64,000 nt of DNA from Nostoc cf. commune SO-36 (GCF_023734775.1 NZ_AP025735.1:1-64000); one strand, 5' to 3'; positions 1 to 8,177 are shown, numbered from the stretch's first letter. A program made the numbers and translations. Notes: generated by a model not told the origin, from the letters alone.

Positions 1-1
1 T

Positions 2-1468
2 TTACCCATTAATTTTCTGCTCTTGAAGATGTTGTAATTCTGACAAGCCATCAAAACGATTTTTGATTAAATCTAATAAGTTAGTAATCTCAGTCACTCG
101 TCTTTCTTGTCCGTTTTTTTGAGCTTGAATTAGGTCTTGCTGTAAGCAGTTCACGTCAGCTTTTAACTGGGGTTTATCTGACAGCGTTATCCGATGATGA
201 GGACAACTTAAACAGGCATAGCGATGTTGACAATCTCCTAACATGGTTGGACGATGACATTCTCCCAGAGGTGTACTAACTTTGAGGAGATTAGCTAATT
301 TTTCATACCTAGTTTTTCTCGGTTTAAAAGAAGTAACTCGACCATACATATCCACATAACCTTTGAGATTAGCTTCTTTTTCTAACCTGATAAGTGAACG
401 CTGACGATAATGAGGTAGCATATCTAAGGAACCGTGACCTAGTACGGCGGCGATATATTCATCCTCTACCTCACAATGAGCCATAATGCTGGCTTTGGTG
501 CGGCGAAACATGTGGCTAGTTAGTTTAAATCTGTTGCCATGTTTGTCTTTTAAGTCTGCTACTTCTCGAAAATTAATTAGCCAGTTACTAATTCTCAATC
601 TGGTAATTGTTTGGGGTTTATAGAACAGTGTTGTGTCTAGTTCTCTATCAGCCCAAGGAATACTTTGATGATGAGTATAAACGGTACAAAATAGTTTATC
701 GAATTCAAAATCTCTCCCAAATTGAGCATCAAGAAATCTCTGCTGTTCTTGAACTAATTCAGCTACTAAAGGATGAATCTGAACAAACCGCCAGTGTTTG
801 CGTTTTTCAACCCAACGTAGTAAGAACCATTTGTCACCTTCCTGTTTCAGGCTATGGCGTGGCATAGTGAGAATTTCTCCAATGCGGCAGCCTAATACCA
901 ATTGCAAGCGAAAAAGTCTTTCAAGTGTCGGGGGGAATAAATCGAATTTCTCGTAGATTTGGTAGAGGACTTCCTCCGGAATTGTCTCAATTTTAGGAGG
1001 ATTTTGTTTGAGTCTGATGGGCGTAAAGGTAATTTCCAGCCACCCTTCTTCTTTCCAAAGATTAAGGGCGTAAGTAATCGCATTCTGACGATTACCGCTA
1101 TTAATTTCGCTAATAAATTGATGGAGGAGGGATTCTGTCAAAGATTGGGGTTGTGTATATCCATAATTACATAAAAAACGATCTAAATGGTTTAAACAAC
1201 CAACTCGATGAATAATCCGACCGAGGGAATATCGCTCTCGAACGCTGGCTTTAATGGTTAGTTGAGTCAGCCGTTTTAACCAAGGCAGTGAAAACTTGTG
1301 AAAGTAAAGATGATAATGTCCATTAATTCGGCATTCTTCTTGGCTATAACCCAATTCTAACAGTGACCAAACATCTTGATTCATCAAAGGATCATTAATC
1401 CACTGTTTCCCTAACTCAGAGAGTGCGATTCGCTCCTGTAATGCTTGCGGTGCAAATGCTTCTGCCAT
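2..1468 (-). CDS. Tyrosine recombinase with Cys-rich C-terminal tail
   Basis: Site-specific recombinase of the phage-integrase class, acting on DNA in the cytoplasm. The catalytic set is visible: Arg195 in GCRIGEIL, His319 and Arg322 in HMFRRT, His345 in LGHGSLD and the nucleophile Tyr354 in HYRQ. After the catalytic domain there is an extra tail (about residues 400-430) with several Cys and His (GECH, GDCQH, CLSCPHH) that probably binds zinc; such a tail is known in some transposon-type recombinases that work in pairs. It starts one base inside the stop of the upstream recombinase (TAATG junction), so the two are translationally coupled and probably act together. At 488 residues it is longer than a simple integrase. 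Target site and element boundaries are not visible here, since the gene ends at the window edge. Confidence 0.85.
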   Translation of the reverse strand: MAEAFAPQALQERIALSELGKQWINDPLMNQDVWSLLELGYSQEECRINGHYHLYFHKFSLPWLKRLTQLTIKASVRERYSLGRIIHRVGCLNHLDRFLCNYGYTQPQSLTESLLHQFISEINSGNRQNAITYALNLWKEEGWLEITFTPIRLKQNPPKIETIPEEVLYQIYEKFDLFPPTLERLFRLQLVLGCRIGEILTMPRHSLKQEGDKWFLLRWVEKRKHWRFVQIHPLVAELVQEQQRFLDAQFGRDFEFDKLFCTVYTHHQSIPWADRELDTTLFYKPQTITRLRISNWLINFREVADLKDKHGNRFKLTSHMFRRTKASIMAHCEVEDEYIAAVLGHGSLDMLPHYRQRSLIRLEKEANLKGYVDMYGRVTSFKPRKTRYEKLANLLKVSTPLGECHRPTMLGDCQHRYACLSCPHHRITLSDKPQLKADVNCLQQDLIQAQKNGQERRVTEITNLLDLIKNRFDGLSELQHLQEQKING

Positions 1469-2577
1469 TAATTTTCTTCTTCTCTTAAGTATTGGTCTAG
1501 GGTCATTTCATCGAGAACATGACTGTAAATGTCTTTTGTTGTGGCAATTGAACGATGTCCTAAAAGCTGTTGTACATATTGGTCAAGATAATTGTCTTGC
1601 AGCATTCTAGTAGCGAAGGTATGGCGAAATAAGTGGGGATGTGCTTTAATTCCTGTTCGTTTGTGGAGTTGGTCAAATAATTTATTTAAGCGAACTAAAG
1701 ACATCGCTTGCCCTACCCATTTACTTGATAAATTGACGAATAACATCCCGCCTCCCAAAGTTTCGGCTTGAGGCGGATATTCTTCTAGTAAGTAGGCATG
1801 AAAGGTCTCTTGAATAGCTGAACGATGGTAAATAATGGGAATTTCTCGTTCTCTTCCTTTAGCCATTGCGCGATTAGGATTGTCTTCTCTGCGTACAATC
1901 CGAATGCGTCCGCTGAAATCTAAGTCTTTCACATCCTCTAGGTGTAATCCTAACAGTTCTCCCCGCCGCACTCCTGTTGAGCGCAGCAGCATGATAATTA
2001 ACCTGTCTCGATAAGTTGTGCAGGCGTTGGCTAAGGTTGCGACTTCTTCATCTAGTAGACAACCACTGAAGAGTTTCGGTTCTTTTATTTTGATGCGTTT
2101 GCTCTTTTGTGGATTGCTTTTAGCGATTCCTCTAAGAAAGCCTCCTCGTTTTCCCCAACCCTGCGCTAGTTTCGTGAAATGTTTTTCCTCAATCCTGCCT
2201 TCAATTGTGTGATAGGTATAGAATTCTTGGATGGCGGTGACTGCTTGATTGACAGTGCGAGGACTTCTTTTGGCAACGATTTCTCTAACATTTTCTGAGA
2301 TTGCTTCAACTTCACCACCTAGCAAGTACCAATTCACAAAATCTGCTAATTCATTTAACCCAACCTCATACCAGTTGAGAGATTTGGATTCTAGCCAGCG
2401 CCAAAAGTCTACCAGTCGATAAGCGTATGTAGTTACTGTGTTCGGTGCTAATTGTCGCTTTCTACAGTAGTTCAAAAATCTTTGGATTGGCTCTACGGGT
2501 AGGCAGGTTTGGTGGTCGAAGACACAGCTAAATCGTGACTCTGTGTGAGGGGATATCGCCCATTCTACCTTGGTCAT
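1468..2577 (-). CDS. Tyrosine recombinase/integrase
   Basis: A 369-residue phage-integrase-family recombinase with an N-terminal SAM-like core-binding domain (about residues 25-130) and a C-terminal catalytic domain. Catalytic residues seen: Arg204 in TGVRRGE, His315 and Arg318 in HLFRHT, His341 in LLGHRSI and Tyr351 in IYSHV. It is first in a two-gene operon with the recombinase that follows. The ATG lies directly beside an inverted core-like site (2579-2593), leaving no obvious ribosome binding site, so either the start is slightly further in or expression is tuned by recombinase binding. The pairing of two different tyrosine recombinases resembles Tn554-like elements, but no third subunit is seen. 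Confidence 0.88.
   Translation of the reverse strand: MTKVEWAISPHTESRFSCVFDHQTCLPVEPIQRFLNYCRKRQLAPNTVTTYAYRLVDFWRWLESKSLNWYEVGLNELADFVNWYLLGGEVEAISENVREIVAKRSPRTVNQAVTAIQEFYTYHTIEGRIEEKHFTKLAQGWGKRGGFLRGIAKSNPQKSKRIKIKEPKLFSGCLLDEEVATLANACTTYRDRLIIMLLRSTGVRRGELLGLHLEDVKDLDFSGRIRIVRREDNPNRAMAKGREREIPIIYHRSAIQETFHAYLLEEYPPQAETLGGGMLFVNLSSKWVGQAMSLVRLNKLFDQLHKRTGIKAHPHLFRHTFATRMLQDNYLDQYVQQLLGHRSIATTKDIYSHVLDEMTLDQYLREEEN
2129..2138 (+). repeat. Dispersed word CCTCTAAGAA (first of 29 copies)
   Basis: By my reading, exact copies of CCTCTAAGAA on the plus strand start at 2129, 5056, 6496, 14173, 18374, 20773, 23243, 23547, 24027, 24339, 24697, 25277, 26730, 30834, 39730, 39799 and 62654. On the minus strand (read as TTCTTAGAGG) they start at 3080, 14505, 15758, 28266, 33848, 34892, 35081, 35833, 37705, 37877, 57757 and 60260. 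Most are extended to TTCCTCTAAGAAT or TTCTTAGAGGAA. Inside genes the word encodes FLEE/FLED or, in the other orientation, SSKN. Confidence 0.85.
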
Positions 2578-2578
2578 T

Positions 2579-2659
2579 TTCTACGTTGTGGAAATTAATT
2601 TGTTTCTACCTTAACGTAAAAATTAGGGCTGTTGTTGTTGTTCTTTCCACGTTGTAGAA
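2579..2659. promoter_or_regulatory. Two inverted core-like sites upstream of the recombinase operon
   Basis: Two 15-bp sites, TTCTACGTTGTGGAA (2579-2593) and TTCCACGTTGTAGAA (2645-2659), each consist of 6-bp inverted arms (TTCYAC / GTRGAA) around the same GTT spacer. This is the geometry of a tyrosine-recombinase core site or of an operator. A further palindrome, AGTTGTTCTACAACT, is at 2878-2892. Function as an attachment site or autoregulatory operator is inferred from symmetry and position only. Confidence 0.45.
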
Positions 2660-2890
2660 TTGGTTGTTGTTGTCTATATAAAGTGCGTGTCACCTTTTAT
2701 ACCATAGAGGTGGTAAGTCTAATGTATCACCGGGACAGTTATCGTTGTGGTAAGAGAGTATGGATGATGATACTCAAGAACTAATCGCAATTCAACAAGA
2801 ACTCAAAGGAATTAGCGATCGCTCCTGAGTTTTCAAGCGAGGATAAGGGGCGTAGTTTACAACCGCAGGCATCGCGTAGTTGTTCTACAA
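2660..2890. other. Intergenic region with short ORF remnant and Nostoc repeat
   Basis: No convincing gene. A 22-codon open frame on the plus strand (2760-2828, starting MDDDTQELIAIQQ) reads like the N-terminus of a lost gene and ends in a HIP1 site. The segment near 2850-2880 carries a copy of the dispersed repeat related to GTAGTTTACCGCCGTAGGCATCGC. Confidence 0.3.
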
Positions 2891-3076
2891 CTAATCATTA
2901 ACTAAGAATGTATTGTCATCCTTTGAAAATAATACTTCATGTCCAAATTCAACTACAAAAACCTTTGTCAGTTCATACTCTTCATTTCTATCAGTAAATA
3001 GGCAGTTAACTGTTTTAACTTCTTGAGTACCTGAATTGCAGTATTTAATTGTTGCTGTTATCGTTCGTGCTTTCAT
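2891..3076 (-). CDS. Small hypothetical protein
   Basis: A 61-residue protein of no recognised family, rich in beta-strand-like segments. The start is supported by its leader: just upstream of the ATG lies the ATCCTCTAAGAAAAT motif (3077-3091, minus strand) that also precedes several small genes at 23-27 kb. No membrane segment or cysteine motif. Confidence 0.5.
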   Translation of the reverse strand: MKARTITATIKYCNSGTQEVKTVNCLFTDRNEEYELTKVFVVEFGHEVLFSKDDNTFLVND

Positions 3077-3133
3077 ATTTTCTTAGAGGATAAAGAGTGA
3101 AGGATCGTAGGCACAGCCCACCGTAGGCATCGC

Positions 3134-3481
3134 TTACAGCTGTATCTTGGCTTCATTATCTTCATCGCCTGGATACCATGCTTTAAAATCATAGCCATCT
3201 ATAGTTTTTTGATAATCATATTCCATATCTAAAGCTTCAGCCGCTTCAATAAACTGTTCTAATGTGCCGTCGTGCCAACTAATATATTCACTGCCTATCG
3301 CCTCAATAATTGCCTTAGCTGCATGACCTTGTTGAATTGATGCAAGCTGGCTTTGATGCTGCCAAGTTTGGCAGATGCGGCAACTATAGCCCCAATCATA
3401 TTTTAAATCTTTGTAGTGATGAGTTTTCATCTCACAGTTACGGCAGTATAAGAATTTTGATAGGTCTAATGTAGTTGTCAT
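3134..3481 (-). CDS. Zinc-ribbon hypothetical protein
   Basis: A 115-residue protein with an N-terminal zinc ribbon: Cys13-x-x-Cys16 and Cys34-x-x-Cys37 spaced by about 17 residues. The remainder is acidic and unrecognised. The motif implies zinc binding, perhaps nucleic-acid or protein contact, but the function is unknown. Confidence 0.65.
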   Translation of the reverse strand: MTTTLDLSKFLYCRNCEMKTHHYKDLKYDWGYSCRICQTWQHQSQLASIQQGHAAKAIIEAIGSEYISWHDGTLEQFIEAAEALDMEYDYQKTIDGYDFKAWYPGDEDNEAKIQL

Positions 3482-3542
3482 AAAAAAAAGAAATTGAAAG
3501 ATAGTTATATATTTCCCGAATTACTGTAGGTATTATCAATGT

Positions 3543-3719
3543 TTAGGGATGTTTATGAGGGTTTAAACGAGCTAGAATATAAACTTTTAATTCATCTAAA
3601 ACTTTCTGTTCTTCTGCGGTCGGAACTCCACCTTTTTCAGAGATTTTACGTGCTGCTTCAACCAATTCAGGTGAAAAGCCAACAGTTATAAATAGTTCTG
3701 CAACTTCTTGGTGATTCAT
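3543..3719 (-). CDS. Small hypothetical protein (58 aa)
   Basis: Short open frame starting MNHQEVAELFITVGF and ending in LNPHKHP. It is predicted largely helical, with a phrase like those in small plasmid regulators (PTAEEQKVLDELKVYILARL). The amino-acid sequence looks protein-like and the frame fills an otherwise empty gap; the product is unrecognised. Confidence 0.55.
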   Translation of the reverse strand: MNHQEVAELFITVGFSPELVEAARKISEKGGVPTAEEQKVLDELKVYILARLNPHKHP

Positions 3720-3750
3720 ATTTTTCCCACTAGAAAATAAACTGCGATGT

Positions 3751-4239
3751 CTACGACAAGGCTAGCGCCAACGCTCCTACCAAAATAATTATTCCCGCAA
3801 TTAATAATGCTCCTCCAATCTCTGGCACTTCAAAGCCTAACCCCACTTCATTGAGAAAAATTACCTCAACACCCATACGCCTAAAATCCCGCGCCACCCG
3901 TGAGGCTTGCTCATACTCTGATAAATCTGTTGGTGCAAGCCCTACTACTACTCGCCGCTTACGGAATAACCATAAGAACCTGGGGCCATAGAAGGTATAA
4001 AGCTCAGTCTGTGCTACGGCGTGAAAGATATTGTCACGAGTTAGCCATTTTTTAACTTCGTAAACAGTAAGCCAAGTGCTGATGTCAATTCTTCTGGCAG
4101 TTGACGGGGTTTTAACTGTCACTTCATCAGGGGCAGCGAGAAACCACCATCTTTGTAAACGTTTTTGTATGAGTAACTGTAAATCTCGTTCTGCCCAATA
4201 GTCAGGTAGGTAGCGATCGCAAAATTCCAAACTATTCAT
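3751..4239 (-). CDS. PD-(D/E)xK nuclease-like protein with C-terminal membrane segment
   Basis: The start MNSLEFC at 4239 is preferred over the upstream TTG-type start because it overlaps the preceding gene by only eight bases. The middle holds a pattern resembling a restriction-endonuclease-like core: Asp in RRIDIST, then a strand ending YEVKKW (E-x-K), followed by a helix with HAVAQTE. The last about 20 residues are a hydrophobic stretch (GGALLIAGIIILVGALALAL), so the protein would be anchored by its C-terminus. It is the last gene of an overlapping minus-strand operon (7655 down to 3751). Nuclease activity is inferred only from this motif layout. Confidence 0.55.
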   Translation of the reverse strand: MNSLEFCDRYLPDYWAERDLQLLIQKRLQRWWFLAAPDEVTVKTPSTARRIDISTWLTVYEVKKWLTRDNIFHAVAQTELYTFYGPRFLWLFRKRRVVVGLAPTDLSEYEQASRVARDFRRMGVEVIFLNEVGLGFEVPEIGGALLIAGIIILVGALALALS

Positions 4240-5488
4240 TACTAACCGTTCTCTCCCGTGTTTTTGGTGTAATACCTGCATCTTTCAAAATTTGGTGCAG
4301 CCGCGATCGCGCAGACTGGAAACCATCACCATCACCAGACTTGTAACCCCAAACTCTTAAAATGATTGCTTTCTGGTTTCTGACAACTGGTTCATAGAAG
4401 CACCAGAGAAACCCGACCCAATCACGCTCCATTTGCCTGATTGCTCCGTAGGGGGGAAGCTTCGCCCTTGGTTCTACGAACCCCATCAGCCTTTCGTCGA
4501 ACTCCTTATTGGGTTGAGACGAACTTGGTGTAAATGGTTGCTGTACAGGACTTTGAGCGAAATTATCATAAGATTCGGTCTTTATTACTCGAAGGTTTGG
4601 GGGATTCGATGGGGGATTCGGCGTTGGCGCAGCCTCTCGTAGAGAAGGGTTTGGGGGTTCTCCGTCGAATGGTAAAGATGGTAGCCTGACCATTTCTTGT
4701 GGTTTTAGCCATATCTGCACTGCCCCCCGCAGAGTTGCAAACTTGGGAGCTTCGGCAAGTTCCATTTCAATGTGCAAATAATTAGCCCACTTCTCAATTG
4801 CCTTCTGTCCGCCATCCTGGGGCTTCAGCCTCGCTACGACATAACCATCTGGATCAAGTGCTACACCCTTAAATTCACAAACTACCCGCTTATTAAGCAG
4901 CAATTCCATGCAGTGACGGACAAGGATGATTTCAAAGCTGGAGCCTTCGGGGAGTGCTGGGGCTTCGTACTGTGCTAAAAGACTTCGCAGTTCATCAATT
5001 TCAGATTCTAAAAGATCAATTTTAGATTGGTACTGTGCGATCGCCTCGTCAGTTTCCTCTAAGAATTTCTGCTTATCCTTTTCAAGTTCAGAATTAGCAT
5101 CATCAACACTTTGAGCTAATTCCTGTTCGCGTTCTGCCAGTACCTTATTAGCCGCCTCTATTTGCTTTTCTAATTCCTTTTCACGGGTAACAATAGCTGA
5201 TTCTCTACCATCCAATTCTTGCTGCTTACTCTGTGTCAAATCTTCAATTTTACGAGGTAATATATCTAATTCTGAATTTAATCGTTTAACGCTTTTTTTT
5301 AACTCATCACGACGAGAACTGAGTTTATTAATAGCTTCAAATATATTAGGTGATATCTTCCAGTAAAGTAGCCCACAAGATACCCCCAACACTCTACACA
5401 CAAGGCTGTATTGCCCATCCAATGCAGGGTAGGCAACAGCAGCAGCAATATTAAGTGAGGCTAAAAAGTATTCTAATGGGCGTTTCAT
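4232..5488 (-). CDS. Membrane-anchored coiled-coil protein
   Basis: A 418-residue protein with one or two hydrophobic segments at the N-terminus (about residues 5-45), then a long charged coiled coil (about 55-170, heptad-like Glu/Lys/Leu/Gln), then a globular domain (about 180-260) and a Pro/Asn/Ser-rich linker, ending in a second folded region with a conserved-looking WVGFLWCFYEP phrase. The coiled coil contains FLEE encoded by the dispersed motif TTCTTAGAGGAA. The linker region (4625-4648 on the DNA) contains a Nostoc-type repeat copy. Position in the operon suggests a structural or scaffolding role in the envelope; no enzymatic motif is visible. Confidence 0.65.
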   Translation of the reverse strand: MKRPLEYFLASLNIAAAVAYPALDGQYSLVCRVLGVSCGLLYWKISPNIFEAINKLSSRRDELKKSVKRLNSELDILPRKIEDLTQSKQQELDGRESAIVTREKELEKQIEAANKVLAEREQELAQSVDDANSELEKDKQKFLEETDEAIAQYQSKIDLLESEIDELRSLLAQYEAPALPEGSSFEIILVRHCMELLLNKRVVCEFKGVALDPDGYVVARLKPQDGGQKAIEKWANYLHIEMELAEAPKFATLRGAVQIWLKPQEMVRLPSLPFDGEPPNPSLREAAPTPNPPSNPPNLRVIKTESYDNFAQSPVQQPFTPSSSQPNKEFDERLMGFVEPRAKLPPYGAIRQMERDWVGFLWCFYEPVVRNQKAIILRVWGYKSGDGDGFQSARSRLHQILKDAGITPKTRERTVSNE

Positions 5489-5664
5489 TATTTTTTTCTA
5501 AGCAATAATACCAAGCCTAGAATTATTAAGACTGTACTAGGAACTAGAGGCAAAAGTAATAACCTATTAGTTGATAAAGCTAAATTGAACAGATCAACTA
5601 ATAGTGATGTAAGCATTAAGAAAGTGGTGGTTAGTACCACCACATATAAGGTAGGAGAAGGCAT
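5488..5664 (-). CDS. Small two-helix membrane protein (58 aa)
   Basis: Begins MPSPTLYVVVLTTTF and contains two hydrophobic helices separated by a short polar turn, ending LLLRKK. Its stop overlaps the ATG of the next gene by one base, and its ATG overlaps the stop of the preceding gene (ATGA), which strongly supports it as a translated member of the operon. Function unknown; likely an inner-membrane partner of the coiled-coil protein. Confidence 0.6.
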   Translation of the reverse strand: MPSPTLYVVVLTTTFLMLTSLLVDLFNLALSTNRLLLLPLVPSTVLIILGLVLLLRKK

Positions 5665-5867
5665 CAATCTAGGTTATGCTTTTGACGGAATTCTTTAGCG
5701 TAAGCTTGTCTTTCTTCAAAAGGCTTAGTAAGGTCTACATCAAATTGTTTTTCTAGCTCCTCTTCACCTTTGACTTTTAGTTCTGCAATAGTTATTTCAT
5801 CAAGTTCATCAGGGTGATTTAGCTTAAGAAAATTTAATTGTCCCTGCCAAGTAAACCCCCAAGTCAT
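5664..5867 (-). CDS. Small acidic hypothetical protein
   Basis: A 67-residue, highly charged, predicted helical protein (EITIAELKVKGEEELEKQF). It overlaps both neighbours by ATGA junctions, indicating translational coupling within the minus-strand operon. No family recognised. Confidence 0.6.
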   Translation of the reverse strand: MTWGFTWQGQLNFLKLNHPDELDEITIAELKVKGEEELEKQFDVDLTKPFEERQAYAKEFRQKHNLD

Positions 5868-6298
5868 GATTTTTCCTTAACTTTACTGGTCACAGTTCCT
5901 ACCAAATCAATCACTTCGGCAGTAGTGGGGGCGATCGCTTTTGCCATAGAGCCAGGATTTATCCCAACTCCATAAGATTTCTTAACTAATCTTTGCCGCC
6001 ATCCAATCTCATTAAGCACACCCGCAGCCTGCGTACCTTTAAGATTAGTTTCTGCAATACCTTTCTTTTCTTTGTCAGTCTGCAACTTAATTTTTTCAGT
6101 CTCTAGTTGAACCTCCTGACGCTGCGCTTTTACTTCCTGCTTATCAGCCCATTTTTCAGTAGCTTTAGTTTTAGAACGTTCACCACGTAGTGTATGCGAT
6201 CGCTGTTTCCCCTTTTCAATGTGTACACCAGCTTGATAAGTCATTTCATCAATCCATTCAGTTTGAGTTGATTGAGTCTGAGTTTTTGCTGTAGCCAT
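5864..6298 (-). CDS. Hypothetical protein with charged helical middle
   Basis: The start MATAKTQTQS at 6298 is chosen because AGGAG sits eight bases upstream on the minus strand; the longer frame to 6364 lacks such a site. The 144-residue product has a Lys/Glu/Gln-rich helical region (about residues 30-85) and a small C-terminal region with GVGINPGSMAKAIAP. It is a member of the overlapping operon at 3.7-7.7 kb. Confidence 0.6.
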   Translation of the reverse strand: MATAKTQTQSTQTEWIDEMTYQAGVHIEKGKQRSHTLRGERSKTKATEKWADKQEVKAQRQEVQLETEKIKLQTDKEKKGIAETNLKGTQAAGVLNEIGWRQRLVKKSYGVGINPGSMAKAIAPTTAEVIDLVGTVTSKVKEKS

Positions 6299-6409
6299 GT
6301 TCGTAACTCCTATAAAGTGATTGACCCCAGGCGTGTAAATAACCTGAGATAGTGAATTGTGCAAACCAAATTAGACCAAGTGCGATCGCAACAACAAAAC
6401 TGTGTGCAG

Positions 6410-7030
6410 TTATTTTTTGCGAGAACGCGGGTTTAGAGCCTTTCCCAAGGTATTCAGCCCATTTCTGATAGTTTCGTCTGCTCCCTTGGAAGTTTCCTCT
6501 AAGAAAATTGCCCCGATTTCATTGCCTAAAGCCCTGCCGGATTGCATAACGTTCGCAAGGTTCAAATCAAGGAAGTTGCCTAAACTGTCAATATTAGTGA
6601 GTGCCGTTTCTTCACGTTCTATAATGTCAGCGTCAAGCACTTCCACAGGAACAATCACGGCGGGTGCATCAACCCGTTTTTCTGGTAATCGGTTGTACCG
6701 TTCCCAAACCTGCTTTTTATAAATCTCAATGCCAATGCGGTCAGGGTTGGACTGCATTAGAGGTTTTCCGCTATCATCGCGGAGGATAATGGAGTCAGGC
6801 GATCGCATGGGAATTTTAGGAGATATTGCAGCCTGGAGGTTGAAGAACTCCTCACGCGCCCAGGCAGTAAACCTGTCACCATCTTTTAAATCTGCGACCT
6901 TCCACCAGAAAACCTCTTCAAGCTTGGGAAGCCAGTTAGTTCTAATATTTGTGTCACTCGTCCCCAATTCTTTTGCTAAGTCTACAGCTGTGTAAGTTAA
7001 CTTTATTTGATTGAGCTTTGTGTCTGCCAT
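6410..7030 (-). CDS. Hypothetical protein with helix-turn-helix-like N-terminus
   Basis: A 206-residue protein. Residues 10-45 (YTAVDLAKELGTSDTNIRTN and onward to a Trp-rich patch) read like a small DNA-binding helix-turn-helix used in plasmid and phage proteins. The rest is helical, with FLEE encoded by a copy of the dispersed motif. DNA binding is an inference. The gene overlaps the small membrane gene upstream by 28 bases. Confidence 0.6.
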   Translation of the reverse strand: MADTKLNQIKLTYTAVDLAKELGTSDTNIRTNWLPKLEEVFWWKVADLKDGDRFTAWAREEFFNLQAAISPKIPMRSPDSIILRDDSGKPLMQSNPDRIGIEIYKKQVWERYNRLPEKRVDAPAVIVPVEVLDADIIEREETALTNIDSLGNFLDLNLANVMQSGRALGNEIGAIFLEETSKGADETIRNGLNTLGKALNPRSRKK

Positions 7031-7116
7031 TGCTGTGCTTCCTGTGGTCTGGTCATGATGTGATTTACAAGAATGATTGAGAGGGCGATCGCACCACTGA
7101 TAACTAGAAATTCCAT
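7003..7116 (-). CDS. Tiny single-span membrane protein (37 aa)
   Basis: MEFLVISGAIALSIILVNH is a single hydrophobic helix, followed by a polar tail. Its ATG overlaps the stop codon of the 7116-7655 gene (ATGA) and its end overlaps the next gene, so it is placed like a true operon member. A HIP1 site encodes the GAIA part. Confidence 0.45.
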   Translation of the reverse strand: MEFLVISGAIALSIILVNHIMTRPQEAQQWQTQSSIK

Positions 7117-7655
7117 CAAGCCGCCTCCTGAGTATCTATCCCTGCTTCTATGAGTTGAGGCTGATTTACTGATGGTAGAAAGCCTTTGTTTCTTAGCCTG
7201 TTTCTGAAGCTCATCAAAAAAGTAGGGTTAATTTCTTGCATAGCTTCTAAAGTTGAAATTGTTGCACCTTTATAAGCTGCTTTAATATCTGGATCGTTGA
7301 GAATTTCTGGGCTTCTCATAGCATCACCCCACATCTGAAAGTAGAGCATATAAAAGCTTTTAGCATCTCGCCGTAAAGCACCCTCTACACCACTAGCAAG
7401 AAACTCTTGTCTTAAAGTGTTGAGCATTTCATTAACAGCAGGTACATTATTTTGAGGTGTTTCATTGTAGGAGTTGAGCGCATCAAGTAAGCTCACACCT
7501 TGTTTAATTAAGGGATAAATTACCCTCAGCATTTCAAAATCTTCTGTAGAAATAGGCTCGGTAGTTGGTCTACCAACTTGCTCTAAAATTGTGCGAAGTT
7601 CTCCGACATTATTAGCCTCTAATTGAGCTTTTGCCTCTCTGAATGTTAATGACAT
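7116..7655 (-). CDS. Hypothetical helical protein, first gene of the operon
   Basis: A 179-residue, mostly helical soluble protein with no recognised motif (MSLTFREAKAQLEANNVGEL). It is the first of eight tightly packed minus-strand genes running to 3751. No signal peptide or membrane segment is evident. Confidence 0.6.
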   Translation of the reverse strand: MSLTFREAKAQLEANNVGELRTILEQVGRPTTEPISTEDFEMLRVIYPLIKQGVSLLDALNSYNETPQNNVPAVNEMLNTLRQEFLASGVEGALRRDAKSFYMLYFQMWGDAMRSPEILNDPDIKAAYKGATISTLEAMQEINPTFLMSFRNRLRNKGFLPSVNQPQLIEAGIDTQEAA

Positions 7656-7687
7656 AAGCGTGAGTGTTATAGATATGCTTTAACAAT

Positions 7688-7709
7688 AAAAAAGCTGCTT
7701 CGTAGCAGC
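7688..7709 (-). terminator. Rho-independent terminator
   Basis: On the minus strand GCTGCT-loop-AGCAGC is followed by TTTTTT (A-run at 7688-7693 on the plus strand). It lies just beyond the stop of the helix-turn-helix gene ending at 7743 and so insulates it from the operon below. Confidence 0.65.
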
Positions 7710-7742
7710 AATGTACAATGTACACTTGTTTTAAATTTGTAA

Positions 7743-8129
7743 TTAAGAAAGTGTACAAGGTACGCAAAGCTCGCCACGGGGATACTCCCCGGTGGCAGAC
7801 TTTGCGCGAAATGCGCCACGGGGATACTCCCCGGTGGTCACTTTCGCAGATTTGTCTTGAAAAATCGCTCTTTGTTGGAAACCAACAAGACCGTGTTTTT
7901 CGCTAATAAATTTTCCTCTTAGTGATGGATTCTCTTTAAATCGCTCATCTAATGTTGCTAAATGTGTAAGAACTTGTGGTCTTGGAGTGCGTCTACCACA
8001 AGACCAAGATTTAACTGCATCAACACAGACACCCAGCAATCTTGCTAAATCCTCATGTTTCATCGGGTGTTGAGTAAGAAAATCTTGCAAAGATAAGGCT
8101 TTAACAATATAAGTTGCGTTTTGCTCCAT
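7743..8129 (-). CDS. Helix-turn-helix regulator with repeat-encoded tail
   Basis: Residues about 12-55 form an XRE-like helix-turn-helix (LQDFLTQHPMKHEDLARLLG, then VDAVKSWSCGRRTPRP). The C-terminal 40 residues carry two copies of TGEYPRG, encoded by two near-identical palindromic repeats at 7772-7837, suggesting that the original C-terminus has been replaced or extended by a repeat insertion. It is divergent from the cassette at 8300; a regulatory role there is inferred. Confidence 0.6.
   Translation of the reverse strand: MEQNATYIVKALSLQDFLTQHPMKHEDLARLLGVCVDAVKSWSCGRRTPRPQVLTHLATLDERFKENPSLRGKFISEKHGLVGFQQRAIFQDKSAKVTTGEYPRGAFRAKSATGEYPRGELCVPCTLS
7772..7837. repeat. Tandem pair of palindromic repeats
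   Basis: Two copies (7772-7796 and 7814-7837) of a 24-base unit whose arms are CCACGGGGA and TCCCCGGTGG around TAC. Each can fold into a GC-rich hairpin. They lie inside the 3' end of the regulator gene and resemble dispersed palindromes of Nostoc genomes. Confidence 0.7.
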
Positions 8130-8177
8130 AATAAAATTGCCTCCAAGTCTTGTTTGGTGGAACTGCCGAAAGGTGGG

